64,000 nucleotides of DNA from Acidobacteriota bacterium (GTDB lineage: Bacteria > Actinomycetota > Acidimicrobiia > Acidimicrobiales > Microtrichaceae). Positions 36,036 through 44,879 of this stretch are shown here, in pieces. Under the pieces are notes generated by a model. The model was given only the letters and a program-made list of their open reading frames with translations. It was not told the DNA's origin and did not search any database. Each line of letters opens with the position of its first letter. Within the stretch, counting starts at the first letter, position 1. The stretch spans positions 26,178 to 90,177 of the forward strand of contig QEUP01000014.1 in assembly GCA_003577145.1 (NCBI GenBank), given 5' to 3'. The position numbers and the translations under genes are program-made.

Positions 36036-37553
36036 TCAGCCAACCCGGCGGTCGTGAGCTTCCCAGTAGGGCTCCCGCACCAGCCTCCTCAACGGCTTGC
36101 CGTTGGGGTTCTTCGGCAGCTCGTCGGTCACGAAGTCATAGGAACGGGGGATCTTGTAGCCCGACAACCGGGAGCGGCACCACTCGTCGAGCTCCTCGGT
36201 GGTCGTTGCCTCGCCCTCGAGCAGTCGCACGACCGCCTTGACCGACTCGCCCCACTTCTCGTCGGGGACGGCGATCACGACGGCCTCGGCAACCTGGGGG
36301 TGGGCCATCACGACATCCTCGACCTCGCGGGGGTAGACGTTGAAGCCGCCCGACACGATCATGTCGGCCTTGCGGTCGACGATGAACAGGTAGCCGTCCT
36401 CGTCGAGGTAGCCCATGTCGGAGGTGTGGAACCACCCGTCGTCGGTCAACACCTCCGCTGTCTCCTCCTCGCGGTTCCAGTAGCCGGCCATCACATGGGG
36501 GCCGCGCTGCACGACCTCACCCACCTCACCGGCCGGGAGGACGTTCGCCTCGTCATCGACGATCTCGAGCTCGACCCCGAAGCTGGTGCGTCCGGCCGAG
36601 GCGAGCCGGGGGCTGCCCGGCAGGTGCTCGTGCTTGTGCAGGAAGGTGTCACCGCCCAGCGCTTCGGTCATCCCGTAGGTCTGCTGGAACACCGGCCCGA
36701 ACACCTCCAAGGCCTGCTCGAGCTTGCCCGGCGCCATCGGTGACCCGCCGTAGAGGATGGTGCGGATGCTCGAGGTGTCGACCGGGTGCTGGCCGAGGAT
36801 CTCCAGGAGCGCGTAGATCATGGTCGGGACGAGCAGCAGCGTGGTCACCCCATGGGCCGGTATCGCATCGAGCATCCCGATGGGATCGAAGCCGGCATAG
36901 ACGACCTGCTTTCCCCCCCGGTACAGGAAGGGGTAGGCGAAGCCCCCGCTGGCGTGGGACATGGGCCCGACGTGCAACAAGACGTCGTCGGACCGGACAC
37001 CGATGTCGATGAGGGCGCCGGTGGTCATGGCCAGCCAGTTGCCGTGGGTCTGCATGACGCCCTTGGGCCGGCCGGTGGTGCCCGACGAGTACATCAGCGC
37101 CGCCAGCTCGGCCGGGCCGCGGGGAGGCATGGCCTGCGTGCCCGCACCTGCGAGCATCGCCTCGTAGCTGTCACCGGTGCGGATCACCCGCTCGACCGGG
37201 CCCATGTCGGCCCCTTCGACCAGCGGGGCGAACTCGTCCGAGACCACCAGCACCGATGCCCCGGCGTCGGCGAGCTGGTAGGCGATCTCGGGCGGCGTGT
37301 TGCGGGGGTTCAGGTAGGTGCGAACGATGCCGGCCTTCAACAGCCCGAAGGTGACGTCGAACCACTCCAGCCGGTTGCCGAGCAGCACCGCCACCCGATC
37401 GCCGGGGCTGACGCCGGACTCGAGCAGGGCGTTGCCGAGGCGCGTGGAGCGCTCGTCGAGCTCCCGAAACGAGATGAACCGGTCACCCTGGACGACCGCT
37501 GTTTCGTCCCCGTACCAGCGAGCAGCCCGGGAGACCAACTCGGCAAGATCCAT
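36036..37553 (-). CDS. Acyl-CoA synthetase (AMP-binding, FadD type)
   Basis: 505 residues. [14 protein letters not shown]-loop, the A5 region [36 protein letters not shown], and the terminal Lys region [13 protein letters not shown]. It makes the CoA thioester that starts the downstream steps. ATG 37553 has a strong AGGAGG 5 nt upstream. First gene of the ~12-kb minus-strand unit; a TetR-type dyad sits 22 nt before its start. Confidence 0.93.
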   Translation of the reverse strand: MDLAELVSRAARWYGDETAVVQGDRFISFRELDERSTRLGNALLESGVSPGDRVAVLLGNRLEWFDVTFGLLKAGIVRTYLNPRNTPPEIAYQLADAGASVLVVSDEFAPLVEGADMGPVERVIRTGDSYEAMLAGAGTQAMPPRGPAELAALMYSSGTTGRPKGVMQTHGNWLAMTTGALIDIGVRSDDVLLHVGPMSHASGGFAYPFLYRGGKQVVYAGFDPIGMLDAIPAHGVTTLLLVPTMIYALLEILGQHPVDTSSIRTILYGGSPMAPGKLEQALEVFGPVFQQTYGMTEALGGDTFLHKHEHLPGSPRLASAGRTSFGVELEIVDDEANVLPAGEVGEVVQRGPHVMAGYWNREEETAEVLTDDGWFHTSDMGYLDEDGYLFIVDRKADMIVSGGFNVYPREVEDVVMAHPQVAEAVVIAVPDEKWGESVKAVVRLLEGEATTTEELDEWCRSRLSGYKIPRSYDFVTDELPKNPNGKPLRRLVREPYWEAHDRRVG

Positions 37554-37575
37554 CGGAACCTCCTGGCATACTAGC

Positions 37576-37591
37576 GAGTAAGTGCTTACAC
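37576..37591. promoter_or_regulatory. TetR-type operator dyad, site 1
   Basis: GAGTAAGT|GCTTACAC, 22 nt upstream of the acyl-CoA ligase ATG. It matches the four-site consensus RAGTRAGYGCTNRCWN and would overlap the transcription start or early leader, a repressor position. Confidence 0.65.
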
Positions 37592-37636
37592 CTTCAAACA
37601 GGGTCTCGTCAAGGCTCGGTCGCCGGTGCGCACCTG

Positions 37637-38584
37637 TCAGGCTCCGAGCAGCCAGCCGGCCAGGTCTCCCAGCACGTAGCCGGCGCCCACCACCACCACC
37701 ATCACCGGCGGGTAGAAGCTGGCGCGGTTGAACAGGCGGTGCGCCACAGCGGCGTCGGCGTCACGGGCCAGGCGCCACGACGGCACGACGAGCAGCACCG
37801 CCCCCACGAGCAGCGCCATCGGGATGTACCAGGCCGGCAGCCCCGCCGCTGGTGCCAACGCCGCACCGGCCAGCGTTGCGGCCACGTTGAAGCCCAACAG
37901 CAGGCGACCGGCGACCACCGTGCCGAACTGCACCGGGACGGTGCGGATGCCGAGCAGGACGTCTTCTTCCACGTCGGACCAGTCGTTGACGATGTTGCGC
38001 CCGCCGATCTCCCAGGTCGCCATCCACACGAACACCCACACGGTGGCCCACCCGGTGCTCGAAGTGACCGGGAACCACCCGGCGAGAGCGCCCAGGCCCA
38101 CCATCAATCCCGAGATCAGGAACTTCCACGCGCTGATGCGGGCCAGCCAGCAGTAGAGGGCTTCGAGGGCGACCGCGCCGCAGAACAGCCAGACCGAGAT
38201 CCACGACAGGAGAGCCGCCAGCCCGATCGCCACCACTGCGAGACCGCCGATCCAGGCAAGGGCGTGGCGCCGGCGCAGGTACCCCTGCGCCAGGGGATGG
38301 CGCATGAGGGCCGAGTCGATGTCGAAGCCCTGATAGGACTTCAGGTGAGCGAAGCGCGCCCGGTCGAGTTGGTAGTCGATCACGTCGTTGATGGCGAAGA
38401 CCGCATGGAAGCCGGCCCAGGCGGCGACGAAGCCCACCACGATCACCCGCAACGGCGGCACACCCCGCGCCGCGACGAGCGCGGCCAGCGCCGGTTGGGC
38501 GATCGAGAGGTGCGCTTGCACCGTGCGGGAGAGGGCGAAGAGCGCCTTGAGCCGCGTGTCAGAAGATGCCGACAAGCCAGTCAC
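37637..38584 (-). CDS. UbiA-family prenyltransferase
   Basis: 315 residues with about eight or nine helices. First Asp-rich motif NDVIDYQLD (66-74), which binds the prenyl diphosphate through Mg2+; a second, DVEED, lies near residue 200. The family transfers prenyl chains to quinone precursors, hemes, chlorophylls or sugars. GTG 38584 overlaps the end of the large membrane protein gene by 26 nt. A polyprenyl diphosphate synthase in the same operon could supply its donor; the acceptor is unknown. Confidence 0.87.
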   Translation of the reverse strand: MTGLSASSDTRLKALFALSRTVQAHLSIAQPALAALVAARGVPPLRVIVVGFVAAWAGFHAVFAINDVIDYQLDRARFAHLKSYQGFDIDSALMRHPLAQGYLRRRHALAWIGGLAVVAIGLAALLSWISVWLFCGAVALEALYCWLARISAWKFLISGLMVGLGALAGWFPVTSSTGWATVWVFVWMATWEIGGRNIVNDWSDVEEDVLLGIRTVPVQFGTVVAGRLLLGFNVAATLAGAALAPAAGLPAWYIPMALLVGAVLLVVPSWRLARDADAAVAHRLFNRASFYPPVMVVVVGAGYVLGDLAGWLLGA

Positions 38585-41500
38585 CGATCCGCGCCAGCAG
38601 GTCCGATACCCCGCCGTTCACCAGGGGATCCCGCCAGACGATGACCACACCGGACACGAGCAGCGCCACCAGCACCACGCCGGCGAGGAGCCAGCCGGTG
38701 GCCAGGACCGCCCTGTTGCGGCCAACCCAGCGCAATCCGGTGTTGGCCCGGCGACCCCTTGCAGCCGAGAACTGTGCCACCACGGTGGCCAGTGCCACGG
38801 TGGCACTGAGGGTGAGGAACCATACCGCCACCAGGTCCGAGCCGGAGGCCTGCAATCGGCCCGCCTCCACGAACACGACAGCCGCCAGGTCCGCCGCCGC
38901 CAGCGCCGCCAGCGACAGGGCCCGCAGCAGCACCGCTCCGAGCGCGCTGATCACCAGCGCCCACAGCGCCGCGCGCCCGGCCCGTTCGTCGCCGCCCACC
39001 AGCAACCAGGCCACGGTGACCTGGACCGGGATCTGAGCGCCGAGGACCGCGGCCTGCCCGCTGCGCAGCCGGCTCGATGGGCTCGGGTCGCCGTCGGGAT
39101 CGGACGAGGCCCACGACGCGGGGGCGGCGAGGAGGGCCAACATGGTGACGCCTAGTCCGGCGACCATCAACGCGAAGGGCTCACCGAAGCTGCTGCCCCC
39201 GGCGCTGGACCATCCCAGGGCGGCGAGGGGTACCAGCCCCGCCAGCGGCGCGGCCGGCGCCAGGCCGCCACTGGCTCCCAGGGCCGCGGCCCCCAGGCCG
39301 GCGGCGGCCAGCGCGATGCTGTAGCCCGGCAGCTCGACCGCGTTGACGATCAGGTAGCCGCTCAGCGCCGCCGCAGGCAGCGATGCCAGGGCCAACAGGC
39401 GCGCCCTCTCGAACGCCGCGTCCCCGCCGTCGGCCACCAGGTGAGCCGTGGGCGGGTCCGGCCACCACCGGAGCGCCCCACGGCCGAGCAGGGTGGCGGC
39501 GGCCACGCCGGCCGAAGCCGGCAGGGCGGCTGCCGGGCTCGGGGCGCTGGCAGCCAGCGCAGCGCACGAGACCAGCCCCACCACCGGCGACCAGCGCCGT
39601 GCGGGACCGGGGTCAGTGAACCAATCCAACACGCCGGCCGCGCCGGCGAGGACGAGACCGAGGGCGGACTGGTAGCCGTCGAAGCCCAGCGCGGCGGCTC
39701 CCACCAACAGCGCGGCCACCAGGTCATGGGCACGGGGAAGGCGGCCGGGGCGGGACGCCGGAGGCCAGGCCTGCGGCAACAGCAACAGCACCGCGGCGAC
39801 CGCGCCCGGCAGCGACGGGGACAGGATCAAGCCGGTGGCGCAGGCCGCGTAGGCCGCCGCCGCAAGCGTCGGCTCGACGGTCCCACGGCGCGCCGCCACG
39901 CCCGCCAGGCCCAGGGCCAGCGCCAGGGGCACCAGGCCGGCTGCCTCACCGGCGCCCAGCCACGACACCAGCGCGCCCAGCAGCAGCGGTGCAGCGACGG
40001 GCAGCGCGTAGGGCGAGACGGCCAGACCGGCTCGTGCCAGCACCGCCGTCGTACCCAGCAGCGCCAGCGTCACGGCCACCAAGCCCGCTCCGCTGGAAGG
40101 GTCGGTCACCAGGATCGTTCCCGAGGCGGTGAGGGCCGTGGCCAGCAGCACCGCCGCGGCGACCTCCCCCGGCGGACCGACCCGGGCTGCCGCCCCCGTT
40201 GCCGCCGCCCATACCGCCACGGGTACGGCGAGCCACAGGACATCCCATGATCCTGTGGCGGGATCGGCCAGGACGTTCGCCGCCAGCAGCGAGAAGGCGC
40301 CGGCAGCGTATGCCGCGACTCGTGCGGCCCACCAACGGACCCCCACCCTTTCGGCCCACGACCCCTGCGGGGCCTGGGGGCGGGTGATCGCGGTCCAGTT
40401 GCCCCCGGCCGCCGCCGCCAGCGCCAGCGCCCAGCCGGCGGCGACAGATCCGACCGCCACCGGGTCCTCGTCGCCAGCCAGCACGAGCAGGACCAGCGAT
40501 GCCGCCGCCGCCAGGTGGCCCGCCGTCGCCGCCGCGCCCCGCCAGGCGAAGCGGTCATCGGAGCTGAGCCCGGCGCTGAGCCAGGCGGCCCCGACCACCA
40601 GCAGCACCCCGGCACAGACCGCCGGCTCGGACCGGGCGCTGAGTGCCGCAAGCGTCCCCAGAACCAGCGAAGCCGATGCCAGCGGCCACACGCCGCGCCG
40701 GCGAGGCTCGGGCTTGGCTGCGCCCGGAAGGCCGGCGGGTGCCAGGGGCGGTACGCGTCGCGCGGCCGGGCCGGCCGCCAGCGCCAGCACTCCCCCGAGA
40801 ACGCCGACCGGCGGGGCCAGGCCCACCCCTTCCAGCGTCGTCCAGCCTGCCAGTCCCAGCAGCACCGCCAGCGTGAGGGTCCCCGCCAGCAAGAAGCCGT
40901 AGACCGGCAACCCGGTCTCGAACCAGCGCAGCCCGTGCACCGCCAGGTAGGCGAGGAGCGCCACCATCGCTGCGGCCACGCCGTTCGACAGGTACTGCTC
41001 GAGTTGGAACAGCACGAACACGGTCTGCAGTACCGCCACCATGGTGACGGCACGGTTGAAGGCGCGCGCCGGCTCGGCTCGACCCCGGTGCGCCAGCCAC
41101 TCCCCGGCCGCGGTGTAGGCAGCCAGCAGCGGCAGCCCCACCATGGGCAACTGGTCGAGTGTCGCCCACCCGGCGCCGGCGACCCCCAACTCCACCCCGA
41201 ACACGAAGAGCAGCAACACTGCGGTGAGCGATGCGGGGCTGTGCCCCCGCAGGACGGCTGCCGCGGGCAACAAGGCGACCGCCGAGATCAACAGCAGCGG
41301 CCCGGCGGTGGGGGCGTCGGCCGCTATCCAGCCGAGCGCCCCGAAGAACATGAGCAGCGCCCCCGCCAGGACCGCCAGCAGGGTCAGGTCGGCGCGTCGC
41401 GCCCGCTGCGCCGGCGACACCCTGGACTCGATGGCCTCCGCCGCCCAGAAGGCCGGCCAGCGCGGTAGGTAGGCGACCACGTCGCGACCAGCCACCTTGC

Positions 41501-41780
41501 GAAGCAGCTTGCCGGTCTCGCTGGCGCTGCTGTACATCCGGGACGGGAAGCGCCCCATCAGCCGGCCCTGCAGGACCAGTCGATCCTCCTCGCTGCCGAT
41601 CGCCTGGAGCTCCATGAGCGGTTGCCCACGCGGCGACACGATGTACACGGTGTCGCCCTCGGCCCCCTCGGCGAAGCCATCCTGGGCGCCGCCCGGTACC
41701 CCCGAGGTGGTCGGGCCCACCGTCCGGCGCGGGGGGCGTGGCGCCGGCGGTGGGCCCCCGGTCCGTCCGACGTCGCTCAC
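38559..41780 (-). CDS. Very large polytopic membrane protein of unknown function
   Basis: 1073 residues. The first ~130 are soluble and look like a small beta-rich domain (DTVYIVSPRGQPLMELQAIG, RLVLQGRLMGRFPSRMY). The rest is almost continuous Ala/Leu/Gly/Val-rich hydrophobic sequence, roughly 28-32 helices, with few charges. No transporter, glycosyltransferase or respiratory motif recognised. GTG 41780 overlaps the cytochrome c stop (GTGA), and its own end overlaps the prenyltransferase start. It may be a scaffold or carrier for the operon's lipid product. Confidence 0.72.
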   Translation of the reverse strand: MSDVGRTGGPPPAPRPPRRTVGPTTSGVPGGAQDGFAEGAEGDTVYIVSPRGQPLMELQAIGSEEDRLVLQGRLMGRFPSRMYSSASETGKLLRKVAGRDVVAYLPRWPAFWAAEAIESRVSPAQRARRADLTLLAVLAGALLMFFGALGWIAADAPTAGPLLLISAVALLPAAAVLRGHSPASLTAVLLLFVFGVELGVAGAGWATLDQLPMVGLPLLAAYTAAGEWLAHRGRAEPARAFNRAVTMVAVLQTVFVLFQLEQYLSNGVAAAMVALLAYLAVHGLRWFETGLPVYGFLLAGTLTLAVLLGLAGWTTLEGVGLAPPVGVLGGVLALAAGPAARRVPPLAPAGLPGAAKPEPRRRGVWPLASASLVLGTLAALSARSEPAVCAGVLLVVGAAWLSAGLSSDDRFAWRGAAATAGHLAAAASLVLLVLAGDEDPVAVGSVAAGWALALAAAAGGNWTAITRPQAPQGSWAERVGVRWWAARVAAYAAGAFSLLAANVLADPATGSWDVLWLAVPVAVWAAATGAAARVGPPGEVAAAVLLATALTASGTILVTDPSSGAGLVAVTLALLGTTAVLARAGLAVSPYALPVAAPLLLGALVSWLGAGEAAGLVPLALALGLAGVAARRGTVEPTLAAAAYAACATGLILSPSLPGAVAAVLLLLPQAWPPASRPGRLPRAHDLVAALLVGAAALGFDGYQSALGLVLAGAAGVLDWFTDPGPARRWSPVVGLVSCAALAASAPSPAAALPASAGVAAATLLGRGALRWWPDPPTAHLVADGGDAAFERARLLALASLPAAALSGYLIVNAVELPGYSIALAAAGLGAAALGASGGLAPAAPLAGLVPLAALGWSSAGGSSFGEPFALMVAGLGVTMLALLAAPASWASSDPDGDPSPSSRLRSGQAAVLGAQIPVQVTVAWLLVGGDERAGRAALWALVISALGAVLLRALSLAALAAADLAAVVFVEAGRLQASGSDLVAVWFLTLSATVALATVVAQFSAARGRRANTGLRWVGRNRAVLATGWLLAGVVLVALLVSGVVIVWRDPLVNGGVSDLLARIGDWLVGIF

Positions 41781-42214
41781 CGCGACCGCTCGTAGGCCAC
41801 GACTGCTGCTACCTCTTCATCGCTCAACACGTTCTCCCATGGTGGCATCCCACCGGTCCCCTCCCCGCCTTGCCCGTAGGGCCGGCCCGGCTCGCTGCCG
41901 GCCAGAACGAACGCCACCATCTCGGCGGGATCGGGGAAGCGCGCGACGGCGGCGCCTCCCGCGAGCTTCGGTGCGACACCGCCCGCCCCATCCCGGCCGT
42001 GACAGAGCTGGCAGCGCTCGGCGTAGACCTGCGCCCCCAAATCGAGCTGGGCGGGAGAAGCCGCGTCCTGGTCGCCGCTGCCGGCAGTGGGCAGGTCCCT
42101 CGATCCTGCCTGGCCGGCACGATCGGAGAAGCCGAAGCTCACGCTCACCGCGGCGATCACGAACAACGCTGCCAGCCACAGCCCCGCGCGGCGTTCCGGC
42201 GGGTGGGCGCTCAT
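41777..42214 (-). CDS. Membrane-anchored monoheme c-type cytochrome
   Basis: 145 residues. An N-terminal hydrophobic helix (LWLAALFVIAAVSVSFGF) precedes a class I cytochrome c domain with the heme motif CQLCH and a probable Met ligand in TGGMPPWENVLSDEE. It carries one electron outside the membrane. ATG 42214 overlaps the polyprenyl synthetase stop (ATGA). It may accept electrons from an oxidation step in the operon and pass them to the respiratory chain. Confidence 0.87.
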   Translation of the reverse strand: MSAHPPERRAGLWLAALFVIAAVSVSFGFSDRAGQAGSRDLPTAGSGDQDAASPAQLDLGAQVYAERCQLCHGRDGAGGVAPKLAGGAAVARFPDPAEMVAFVLAGSEPGRPYGQGGEGTGGMPPWENVLSDEEVAAVVAYERSR

Positions 42215-43185
42215 CGTCGCTCGCAGGCTGCTCCGAGGGCCCGGTCGGCTCTGCCCAGCAGCCAATCGGCCAGCGACACCATCTCGGCATGCACGGCGAG
42301 GCCGGTGAGGACGTCGAGTGAGCTGTCGAGCAGTTCGGCGACCTCGCTGCGTACCGCGTCGAGAACACCCGTCCCGCTCAACCGGCTTGCCACCTCGGCG
42401 GCTGCCGCAGCCGGCTGGGCGGGTAGCTCGCCGAGCAACCCCGGGTCGGCCGCCAGGCCCAGGATCACGGGCAGGGTGAACACCTGCTGGCTCAGGTCGC
42501 TGCCCGGCACCCGGCCCAGCTCGGTGGCCGGGCCGCACAGGTCCAACAAGTCGTCGACGAGTTGGAAGGCCGAGCCGAACCGGAGCCCCGACAGGGCCGC
42601 CCGGGAGGGCTCCTGGTCGAGGTGTGGCGCACACCACGCGCCCAGCCGGCAGGCGAGCGCCATCAGCGAGGCGGTCTTGCCGTCGACGGCCGACCAGTAC
42701 TGCGCCGCGGTTCGAGCCGTGTCCCCGGTCGAAGCCATCTCCTCGCTCTGGCCCCGGCAGAGCTCGGTGACGGTCTCGGCTGACCAGCGGGCGACCTCGC
42801 CACCCAGTGACGCTGCTGCCAGGCTGGCCCGGGCGAGGAGGAAGTCGCCGCAGGTGATCGCCATCGGTGCTCCGAACTCGGCGTTGGCCGACGGCGACCC
42901 CCGACGGTGCGAGGCGTTGTCTATCACGTCGTCGTGGTAGAGCGAGCCGGCGTGGATCAGCTCGACCAGCGCTCCCGCCGTTGCGGCCTGGTCGGTGCTG
43001 CGCTGCTCGCCGGCGAAGAGCAGGACCAGGCCGGCCCGCAGGCTCTTGCCACAGGTGTCGGTGGTCAGGCGGGCGACCACCGGTGCCAGCACGGGACCGG
43101 GTTCACCCAGCCACCATCGAATGTGCTCGTGGACGGTGCCGATCGCCCCGGCCACTGCGCCGAGGGGCCCGGTCCCGCCAGACAT
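42211..43185 (-). CDS. Polyprenyl diphosphate synthase (trans-isoprenyl, IspA/IspB family)
   Basis: 324 residues. The first Asp-rich motif DDVID (85-89) in LYHDDVIDNASHRRGSPS and the second, VDDLLDL, bind the Mg-diphosphate. Condenses IPP onto an allylic diphosphate to give a trans-polyprenyl chain. The large residues before the first motif do not allow a safe chain-length prediction. ATG 43185, 17 nt after the upstream stop. Confidence 0.9.
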   Translation of the reverse strand: MSGGTGPLGAVAGAIGTVHEHIRWWLGEPGPVLAPVVARLTTDTCGKSLRAGLVLLFAGEQRSTDQAATAGALVELIHAGSLYHDDVIDNASHRRGSPSANAEFGAPMAITCGDFLLARASLAAASLGGEVARWSAETVTELCRGQSEEMASTGDTARTAAQYWSAVDGKTASLMALACRLGAWCAPHLDQEPSRAALSGLRFGSAFQLVDDLLDLCGPATELGRVPGSDLSQQVFTLPVILGLAADPGLLGELPAQPAAAAAEVASRLSGTGVLDAVRSEVAELLDSSLDVLTGLAVHAEMVSLADWLLGRADRALGAACERR

Positions 43186-43202
43186 CGGGCGGTCGGCGTC
43201 GC

Positions 43203-44813
43203 TCAGAGGCTGCTGTACTCGGGCCACCACCGGTCGACACCCAGGTCGGACACGATCACTTCGGCCGCGTTGCGGCCGGGCGCTCCGTTGACTCCGGCAA
43301 AGGGATGGCACGAAGCTGCAGAGACGTAGAGCGACTCGATGGGCGTACGGTAGTGCGCCCATCCCGGAACCGGCCGGAACATCCCCATCTGGTCGGGTGA
43401 GTGGTCACCCATCATCATCGATCCGCCCTTCATCGAGATGGTGCGGCGTTCCAGATCCAGTGGTGTGTAGTGGACGGTGGCTACGACGTTGTCACCCGAC
43501 AGGTTGGGGGCGTAGCTCTGCCAACGACGTAGCAGCGCCTGGCCCACCTCCTCGCGTAGCGCGTCCCAGTGGCTCGGGTCGTCGTCCACCTCATAGGCAG
43601 TGGGTAGCCAGGTGAACGTCGAATGGCCGCCCGAGGGGTTGATGCTGGGATCGGCCACCGAATGGGTGCACGCCAACCCACCGTGGACGGTGGGCACGGC
43701 GTGTTCGGTCACGTCCCACATCTGGCGCTTCAGTTCGGGGGTGTCGTCGGTTCCCCAGTAGACGGCCAGCGTCCGGTTGACGTCGGGGTTGTGCTCGGAT
43801 CCGATCCACTGGGGTGGTTCGCTGAGAGCGAGGTGGGTGGTGAACAGGGCGGCATCGTCGATGCGGAAGCGGTCGACGCCGTGCACGAAGGCAACCGAGT
43901 CGGGGTCGGAGCCCCATTGCTCCCGGGGCACCAGGTGATCGACGGCCTGCCAGTGACCGGCACCGCACACGACCGCACGCCCGGCCCGGACCTCCTCACC
44001 GTTGGCGAGCCGGGCACCCACCGCCCGCCCGCCTTCGACGAGTATCTGATCGACGTGGGTGTTGTTGAGGACGCGACCCGAGTTCGACTCGATGACGTTG
44101 ATGAGGGCTTTGGCGACGGAGTTGGTACCGCCGACGGCACAGTGCATGCCCCACAGGTGGCACAGCCCGATGACCAGGAAGGTCATGTTGGCCATGCCCA
44201 TGCGGTTGGTGGTGGATCCGCCCTGGGGGAGGTTGGCCAGCAGCAGCGACTTGAGCTGTTCGGACTCGAAGTAGTCGTCGACCATGCGCTCAGGTGAGGT
44301 GGTGAGCTGGCGGAGGTATTCGAGCCCCTCGCGTGAGCCTTCCAGCACGAGCGGCGCGGTGGAGGGCGGTGCGGCCACGTTGTAGAAGCTGATCAGGCTC
44401 AGGGGTGACTCGGCGATGGCCGACTCGGCCAGATCCTTGTAGGTCTGGGCGTCCTGCTTGGAGAACGCGGCGATGGACTCGCAGGTCCGATCGACGTCTT
44501 TGTAGATGCAAAGAGGCGGGCCCTCCCGGTAGACCATCGCCATCTGCGGGTCGAGCGCAACCAGTTCCAGTCCGTGCTTGTCCAGCTCGAGGTCGCTGTA
44601 CACGGGGCCGTTGCGGATCCACATCATGAGCTGGGCGTGGGTGTTGTGGAAGTAGCCCGGCGCGCCCGGGAACGGCTCGGTCATGGCGCCACCCCCGACG
44701 ATCTCGTTGCGCTCGAGCACGATGACCCGCAGGCCTGCCCGGGCGAGGTAGGCCCCTGTGGTCAGCCCGTTGTTGCCCCCGCCCACGACGACGACGTCCC
44801 AATCACCTGACAT
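43203..44813 (-). CDS. CrtI/phytoene desaturase-like FAD-dependent oxidoreductase
   Basis: 536 residues. FAD-binding VVVVGGGNNGLTTGAYLARAG with VLERN after the second strand; C-terminal SLYVSAASCHPFAGVNGAPGRNAAEV. It has the same architecture as the two at 14467 and 16077 but is clearly divergent. Next to a polyprenyl synthase it could act on a polyprenyl chain, yet typical carotenoid genes (crtB) are absent. First gene of its operon, with a TetR-type dyad 48 nt upstream. Confidence 0.85.
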   Translation of the reverse strand: MSGDWDVVVVGGGNNGLTTGAYLARAGLRVIVLERNEIVGGGAMTEPFPGAPGYFHNTHAQLMMWIRNGPVYSDLELDKHGLELVALDPQMAMVYREGPPLCIYKDVDRTCESIAAFSKQDAQTYKDLAESAIAESPLSLISFYNVAAPPSTAPLVLEGSREGLEYLRQLTTSPERMVDDYFESEQLKSLLLANLPQGGSTTNRMGMANMTFLVIGLCHLWGMHCAVGGTNSVAKALINVIESNSGRVLNNTHVDQILVEGGRAVGARLANGEEVRAGRAVVCGAGHWQAVDHLVPREQWGSDPDSVAFVHGVDRFRIDDAALFTTHLALSEPPQWIGSEHNPDVNRTLAVYWGTDDTPELKRQMWDVTEHAVPTVHGGLACTHSVADPSINPSGGHSTFTWLPTAYEVDDDPSHWDALREEVGQALLRRWQSYAPNLSGDNVVATVHYTPLDLERRTISMKGGSMMMGDHSPDQMGMFRPVPGWAHYRTPIESLYVSAASCHPFAGVNGAPGRNAAEVIVSDLGVDRWWPEYSSL

Positions 44814-44861
44814 CCTCAGCTCCCATGGTCGCGGCCCGGGGACCTCCCAGGCCCAGATGGG

Positions 44862-44877
44862 AAGTTAGCACTCACTC
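44862..44877. promoter_or_regulatory. TetR-type operator dyad, site 2
   Basis: AAGTTAGC|ACTCACTC (reverse complement GAGTGAGTGCTAACTT), 48 nt upstream of the CrtI-like gene and just past the end of the ABC1 gene. Fits the same consensus as sites 1, 3 and 4. Confidence 0.62.
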
Positions 44878-44879
44878 GC

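Noticed and set aside
43203..44813. Carotenoid biosynthesis cluster
   Set aside because: A CrtI-like gene and a polyprenyl synthase suggest it, but there is no phytoene synthase or cyclase, and CrtI-like proteins serve many non-carotenoid roles.
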